From: Streptomyces sp. ISL-94
GTDB taxonomy: Bacteria; Actinomycetota; Actinomycetes; Streptomycetales; Streptomycetaceae
NCBI RefSeq assembly: GCF_018614075.1
Contig: NZ_JAGGOZ010000017.1
Span: forward strand, 29,842-93,841
DNA: 64,000 nucleotides
Direction of reading: 5' to 3'
Below the pieces are notes generated by a model. The model was not told the DNA's origin, ran no database searches, and saw only the letters and a program-made list of their open reading frames with translations. Each line of letters begins with the position of its first letter. The first letter of the stretch is position 1. This document shows positions 60,441-64,000 of this stretch, one piece after another. Both the position numbers and the translations under genes were made by a program.

Positions 60441-60920
60441 ATGACCGAACGTCCCGTGGTCAAACGCACCGCCCGCGCGATCCTGCTCGACGGTGACGAC
60501 CTGATCCTCATCAAGCGCACCAAGCCCGGCGTCGATCCCTACTGGCTCACCCCGGGAGGGGGAGTGGAGGCCTCGGACGCCACCGTCGTCGACGCACTCC
60601 ACCGGGAGCTCCACGAAGAACTCGGCGCGAAGATCATCGATGTGGTCCCCTGCTTCGTCGACACCGTCGAACACATCGCGGACGGAGGAGTGACCGGGGT
60701 GAAGGTGCAGCACTTCTTCGTCTGCCACCTCGAATCGATGGACCCCAGCCAACGCCACGGCCCCGAGGTCGACCATCCCGAAGGGGAGTACGAGATCGTC
60801 CGCGTGCCCTTCAGCCGCGTCGGCATCGCCGCCGTCCACCTCGTCCCCCTGTCCCTGCGGCACTACCTCGACGGGAACATCGAAGGGGTCCGCGCCATGC
60901 ACGCCCCCGACCTGGGCTGA
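60441..60920 (+). CDS. NUDIX hydrolase
   Basis: A 159-residue single-domain NUDIX protein. The Nudix box reads GGGVEASDATVVDALHRELHEELGA: the catalytic RELHEELG helix is intact, but the first Glu of the consensus (eight positions before the Arg) is Ala, with Glu shifted four residues further upstream, so the metal site may be slightly altered. The remainder (IIDVVPCFVDTVEH, VKVQHFFVCHLESMD) is family-like. The substrate is probably a nucleoside diphosphate derivative. It is convergent with the flavohaemoglobin gene. Confidence 0.88.
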   Translation: MTERPVVKRTARAILLDGDDLILIKRTKPGVDPYWLTPGGGVEASDATVVDALHRELHEELGAKIIDVVPCFVDTVEHIADGGVTGVKVQHFFVCHLESMDPSQRHGPEVDHPEGEYEIVRVPFSRVGIAAVHLVPLSLRHYLDGNIEGVRAMHAPDLG

Positions 60921-60931
60921 GGGCCCCGTAC

Positions 60932-60957
60932 GAGACCGGCGGCCCGCCGCCGGTCTC
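60932..60957. terminator. hairpin between NUDIX and flavohaemoglobin genes
   Basis: A perfect 11-bp stem GAGACCGGCGG (60932-60942) with its complement at 60947-60957 and a CCCG tetraloop. The right arm runs into the stop codon of the minus-strand gene. Confidence 0.8.
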
Positions 60958-62143
60958 AGCCGGCGACGCCCGCCAGCTCCTCCACCGCGTCGTGGCGGAT
61001 CCGTTCGCCGGGAATCCCGATCCTCTTGAGCTCGTCGACCCCGCTGCGGATCATGGCGGGGGGCCCGGAGATGAACGCGTCGTACGAGCTCCACGGCCCG
61101 TGCTCGCCGATCGCCTGCGGCAGCTGCCCGGCCAGCCCGTCGCCGACCACCGGGCGCACCGACAGCCACGGATGGGAGCGCTGGAGGCTCAGCAGCGTGT
61201 CCTTGTCGTACAGGTCGTTGTCGCTGCGCGCCCCGAAGAACACCTCCACCGGGCGCCGCTCACCGTGCTCGGCCACATCCTCGATGAGTGCCTTGATCGG
61301 CGCGATTCCGGTGCCCCCGCCCAGACACAGCATCCCGTTGTCCGTCGTGTGGTCCACCACCATCGAGCCGGCCGGCGGGCCGAGGCGCAGCACGTCTCCC
61401 GGGCGGGCGTGGCGCACGAGCGCGTTGGAGACCCAGCCGGCGGGAACGGCCTTGATGTGGAAGGAGAGCAGCCCGTCGGCGCGCGGGGCCGAGGCGAAGG
61501 AGTAGTGCCGCCATACGCGGGGCCACCACGGGGTTTCCAGGCTGGTGTACTGGCCGGCCAGGAAGGCGTACGGCTGGTCGGGGCGGACCGTCAGCACCGC
61601 GATGTCCGAGGTGCGCAGGTCGTGGGAGACCACCTCCGCGTGCCACCAGGCCGGGGCCTTCGCCTCGTCCTCGGCCGCCGCGTCGATCATGGTCTGGGAG
61701 ATCGCGGTGTAGGCCCGCACCCATGCGGCCTCGGCCTCCGGCCCCCAGCTCTTCTCCGCATAGCGGGCCAGCGCGCCGATGAGGGCCTCGCCCACCACCG
61801 GATAGTGGTCGGCCAGGGTGCCGTACTTGCGGTGGCCGGTGCCCAGCCGGCGCAGGTACGGGATGAGCACCGCCGGATTGTCGATGTGCTCGGCGGCGGT
61901 CAGCAGCGCCTTCAGCAGCCGGTCGCGCTGCGCGTCCATGGCCGCGGGGAACATGCCCCGGATCTCCGGGTGCCCGGTGAACACCAGGGCGTAGAAGTAC
62001 GAGGTCACCCTGTCGGCAACCGGTGCGACCTCCGCGAGGGTCCGGCGGATGAGGACGGCATCCGGCGAAGGCTCCGTCGTGCCGCCCTCGGCGGGTATCC
62101 GGCTCGTATCCCGTCTGGCCGATCTGGTGGGCGGAGCGTCCAT
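60956..62143 (-). CDS. flavohaemoglobin (NO dioxygenase-type)
   Basis: A 395-residue three-domain protein. Globin domain (about 25-155): SYFYALVFTGHPEIRGMFP, with proximal His in RLGTGHRKYGT. FAD domain: TSDIAVLTVRPDQPYAFLAGQYTSLE and RHYSFAS (RxYS). NAD(P)H domain: LCLGGGTGIAPIKALIED and VEVFFGARSDNDLYD. It oxidises NO to nitrate. The basic linker and Ser/Thr-rich start (MDAPPTRSARRD) may be unstructured. ATG 62143 follows GCGAGG. The NsrR-type operator expected for such genes was not identified upstream. Confidence 0.92.
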   Translation of the reverse strand: MDAPPTRSARRDTSRIPAEGGTTEPSPDAVLIRRTLAEVAPVADRVTSYFYALVFTGHPEIRGMFPAAMDAQRDRLLKALLTAAEHIDNPAVLIPYLRRLGTGHRKYGTLADHYPVVGEALIGALARYAEKSWGPEAEAAWVRAYTAISQTMIDAAAEDEAKAPAWWHAEVVSHDLRTSDIAVLTVRPDQPYAFLAGQYTSLETPWWPRVWRHYSFASAPRADGLLSFHIKAVPAGWVSNALVRHARPGDVLRLGPPAGSMVVDHTTDNGMLCLGGGTGIAPIKALIEDVAEHGERRPVEVFFGARSDNDLYDKDTLLSLQRSHPWLSVRPVVGDGLAGQLPQAIGEHGPWSSYDAFISGPPAMIRSGVDELKRIGIPGERIRHDAVEELAGVAG

Positions 62144-62285
62144 GTGGTGCCTCGCTTCGAGCAACTCGGTCGGTCTGCACACGCCACGGCCTGTGAATCC
62201 GTGGTTCCGGGTTCTACAGCGTGCCAGCCGGCCCAGAGGGCTGTGGGGAAATGCGGAAAAACCGCGCTTCGAACGCACCTTCCTC

Positions 62286-62936
62286 TTAAGATGCCTCAAC
62301 TCCCGGGCGTGTCACCGCTACAAGCTGGTATGCCTCCCGCAGGTCCCGACCCTCGTATACGTGCGTCGCACGCTGCGCCAGATAGGGCCGCGCGTTGACC
62401 GCCACCGAGACCGGCACCGTCTCGAAGAGCACCGCATCGGTCCTCGAATCCCCGTACGCGACACAGTTGTCCCGGGTCACCCCGAACTGTGCGCACAGCC
62501 GGTCTGCCACCGTGACCTTGCCCTCGGGCGTCAGGATCCCGGCCACCTCCACGGGCCGCGTGAACGGAACCTCCGGGAAGACCGACCCGTGCGCGGCGTG
62601 CGCGCCCCACTCCAGCAGCAGTTCCACGAAGAAGGACGGCGACAGGGAGATCACCGCGCAGTGGTCCCCGCGCTCGCGGATCTCCCGCCACACCTCCTGG
62701 ATGCCCATGAGCCACGGCGATCCGTCGAACGCCGCTCGCACGTGCGCGGGCGTCAGATCCGCCCACAGTGCGTGCGCGGCCACCGAGAACTCCTGCGGCC
62801 CGATCTCCTGCGCACCGAAGGACCGCTCCAGCTCGGCGATTTCCACGCTCAGGCCGAGCTGTCGGGAGATCTCGACCGGCGCCGCCGAGCCGAACATCAG
62901 CGTCCCGTCGAGGTCGAAGAGGTGCAGGAGAGTCAT
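62286..62936 (-). CDS. HAD-family hydrolase
   Basis: A 216-residue HAD phosphatase of the subclass IB type. Motif I LHLFDLDGTLMFG, motif II CAVISLSPSFF, Lys in TPEGKVTVADRL, and motif IV VAYGDSRTDAVLFE. The helical cap lies between motifs I and II. The family includes phosphoserine phosphatase-like enzymes, but substrate residues do not match SerB clearly. Upstream of its ATG lies a triplet of parS sites, so ParB spreading may affect its promoter. Confidence 0.88.
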   Translation of the reverse strand: MTLLHLFDLDGTLMFGSAAPVEISRQLGLSVEIAELERSFGAQEIGPQEFSVAAHALWADLTPAHVRAAFDGSPWLMGIQEVWREIRERGDHCAVISLSPSFFVELLLEWGAHAAHGSVFPEVPFTRPVEVAGILTPEGKVTVADRLCAQFGVTRDNCVAYGDSRTDAVLFETVPVSVAVNARPYLAQRATHVYEGRDLREAYQLVAVTRPGVEAS

Positions 62937-62957
62937 AGCCGTCGAGGCTAGTCCTTC

Positions 62958-62973
62958 TGTTTCACGTGAAACA
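62958..62973. promoter_or_regulatory. parS: parS site 6
   Basis: Perfect 16-bp TGTTTCACGTGAAACA, first of three closely spaced copies. Confidence 0.93.
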
Positions 62974-62976
62974 GTG

Positions 62977-62992
62977 TGTTTCACGTGAAACA
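62977..62992. promoter_or_regulatory. parS: parS site 7
   Basis: Perfect 16-bp copy, 19 bases centre to centre from site 6. Confidence 0.93.
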
Positions 62993-62999
62993 TCGCCGT

Positions 63000-63015
63000 T
63001 GTTTCACGTGAAACA
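63000..63015. promoter_or_regulatory. parS: parS site 8
   Basis: Perfect 16-bp copy, 23 bases centre to centre from site 7, the same spacing as between sites 2 and 3. Confidence 0.93.
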
Positions 63016-63059
63016 CCCTCCTCGCCCCAAATCCTCTGGACGGCCCACCGGTGATGATC

Positions 63060-63065
63060 CAGTCT
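63060..63065 (+). promoter_or_regulatory. -10-like element at leaderless spacing for the GNAT gene
   Basis: CAGTCT ends six bases before GTG 63072, which is why that start was chosen over ATG 63054. Confidence 0.35.
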
Positions 63066-63071
63066 GGGCCG

Positions 63072-63971
63072 GTGACACCACCACACCTCAATGACCTGCC
63101 GATCCGGGCGCTGACCGCGGGCGATCTCCGTCACTGCGCCGACCTGTCCGAGGACCGCGGCTGGCCCCGCGAGGAGCACAAGTGGGGACTGCTCCTGGCC
63201 GCGGGGAACGGGTACGGGGTCGCCGCTCCGGACGGCGAGGGACTTGCCGCCGCCTGCGTCGTCACCCGGTACGGCTACACCCCCGCGAAGCCGGACCTTG
63301 CGGCCATCGGAATGGTCCTAGTCGCCGACCGCTTCGCCCGCCATGGCCTGGGTCGCCGTCTGATGACGTTCATCTGCGACGACGTACTCAAGGGCGTCCC
63401 CCTCACCCTGCACGCCACCCCCTACGGCCGCCCCCTCTATGAGGAGCTCGGCTTCAAGACCACAGGACGGGCGGAGATGGTCGAGGGCCTCTTCTGCCCG
63501 GACCCCGCCGAAGTCACCGGCGCCGCTCTCCGGGGCACGGGCCGCGTCCGGCCGGCCACCGCCGAGGACCTCTCCCGGATCATCCGCCTGGACACGGAAG
63601 TCTTCGGCGCCGACCGGACCCACATGATCACCAGGCTGCCCGCCTTCACGGACCGGCTGCTCGTCGCCGAGGACCGCGAGGGCGACCTCACCGGCTACGC
63701 CGCCATCTGGCCCAACATGCACACCCATGTCATCGGCCCGCTGATCGCCCGCGACACCGCCGGAGCCCAGGCTCTCGTCACCGCCCTCGCCGCCACGACC
63801 GACCGACCGCTGCGCACCGATGTCGACGTACGCCACGAGGCGCTCCTGGCCTGGCTCAAGGACCGCGGCCTGGTCTCCGTGGCCTTCAACGCCGTCATGA
63901 CCCGGAACATCCCGGGACTGCCCGGCGACTGGACCCGCCGCTGGGCACCGCTCACCGTGGCCGCAGGCTGA
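63072..63971 (+). CDS. GNAT-family N-acetyltransferase
   Basis: A 299-residue protein with a complete GNAT domain at the N-terminus (LAAIGMVLVADRFARHGLGRRLMTFICDDV, the acetyl-CoA loop RHGLGRR; TPYGRPLYEELGFKTTGRAEM) and a second, weaker domain in the C-terminal half (RPATAEDLSRIIRLDTEVFGADRTHMI), a common duplicated layout. The acceptor substrate is unknown. In-frame GTG 63051 and ATG 63054 would add six or seven residues. It is divergent from the HAD gene across the parS triplet. Another gene starts 15 bases after its stop. Confidence 0.88.
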   Translation: MTPPHLNDLPIRALTAGDLRHCADLSEDRGWPREEHKWGLLLAAGNGYGVAAPDGEGLAAACVVTRYGYTPAKPDLAAIGMVLVADRFARHGLGRRLMTFICDDVLKGVPLTLHATPYGRPLYEELGFKTTGRAEMVEGLFCPDPAEVTGAALRGTGRVRPATAEDLSRIIRLDTEVFGADRTHMITRLPAFTDRLLVAEDREGDLTGYAAIWPNMHTHVIGPLIARDTAGAQALVTALAATTDRPLRTDVDVRHEALLAWLKDRGLVSVAFNAVMTRNIPGLPGDWTRRWAPLTVAAG

Positions 63972-63986
63972 AAACAGGAGGCGTCG

Positions 63987-64000
63987 ATGCCGACCCATAT
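63987..64000 (+). CDS. start of a further gene, cut by the window end
   Basis: ATG 63987 is preceded by AGGAGG at an ideal distance, 15 bases after the GNAT stop; only MPTH is visible. A co-transcribed gene is likely, identity unknown. Confidence 0.5.

Noticed and set aside
62144..62299. 52-residue N-terminal extension of the flavohaemoglobin
   Set aside because: Arg-rich, no ribosome site, and flavohaemoglobins start close to the globin domain; ATG 62143 has a proper site.

Overview
The window is a stretch of actinobacterial chromosome, almost certainly Streptomyces. Base composition is about 70% G+C with strong third-position bias. GTG and TTG starts and 4-base stop/start overlaps are common. 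Diagnostic Streptomyces genes are present: the sporulation pair ssgR-ssgA, the dtpA/copCD/ecuC/sco copper-maturation operon, a SEC-C/DUF5926 protein and a DUF5326 membrane peptide. From memory, gene order matches the S. coelicolor region around SCO3915-SCO3976, read in reverse. That region lies close to oriC, which fits the eight parS sites and the DnaA-box cluster found here. No insertion sequence, prophage, CRISPR array, tRNA or rRNA was recognised; this is core chromosome.

Layout. 1-7.3 kb: two GHKL anti-sigma-like ATPases flanking a SEC-C protein, a Ser-rich secreted protein, a Prim-Pol N-domain protein, a GAF-PP2C phosphatase with degraded metal-binding residues, and aminopeptidase P. 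7.5-13.8 kb: copper-handling run (membrane protein, YcnI-like DUF1775, Sco, PCuAC chaperone, CopCD, Tat-exported DyP peroxidase). 13.8-17.4 kb: pheA, a DnaA-box cluster, serS and a Cof-type HAD phosphatase. 17.5-24.2 kb: membrane protein, NarL-type two-component pair, rhomboid-like protein, and a two-ATPase/two-permease ABC operon. 24.4-29 kb: a tightly overlapping four-gene unit (M24 peptidase, hydrolase-SDR fusion, diiron-like PF10118 enzyme, MerR regulator). 29-37.6 kb: MIP channel, kptA, an Hsp90/TPR pair, an F420-type oxidoreductase and a second Cof-type HAD. 37.6-45.7 kb: DevS-like GAF kinase and cydDC-cydB-cydA under a Rex operator. 45.7-54.7 kb: cyclophilin-fold protein, HisC-like aminotransferase, LacI regulator with a large palindrome, PPP-type phosphatase, membrane protein, thiC with a TPP riboswitch, YibE/F protein. 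54.7-64 kb: ssgA, ssgR, DUF5326, cupin, holin-like protein, ptpA, gamma-lyase-like enzyme, LysR, NUDIX, flavohaemoglobin, HAD, GNAT and the first codons of another gene.

Three themes connect the genes. Respiration and redox: cydABDC with its Rex operator, the DevS-like kinase, flavohaemoglobin, and the Sco/PCuAC copper route. Development: ssgA/ssgR, dtpA/sco, ptpA and partner-switching proteins. Chromosome biology: eight GTTTCACGTGAAAC sites, several inside coding sequence or forming a start site, and a DnaA-box cluster between pheA and serS.

The least expected structures are short tandem repeats touching stop codons (pepP, the DUF1775 gene, thiC, ssgA), parS sites that write protein ends, and a set of genes with a -10 hexamer exactly 6 bases upstream of the start codon, the geometry of leaderless transcripts. 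Single-base positions of non-coding features were counted by eye and may be off by one or two.
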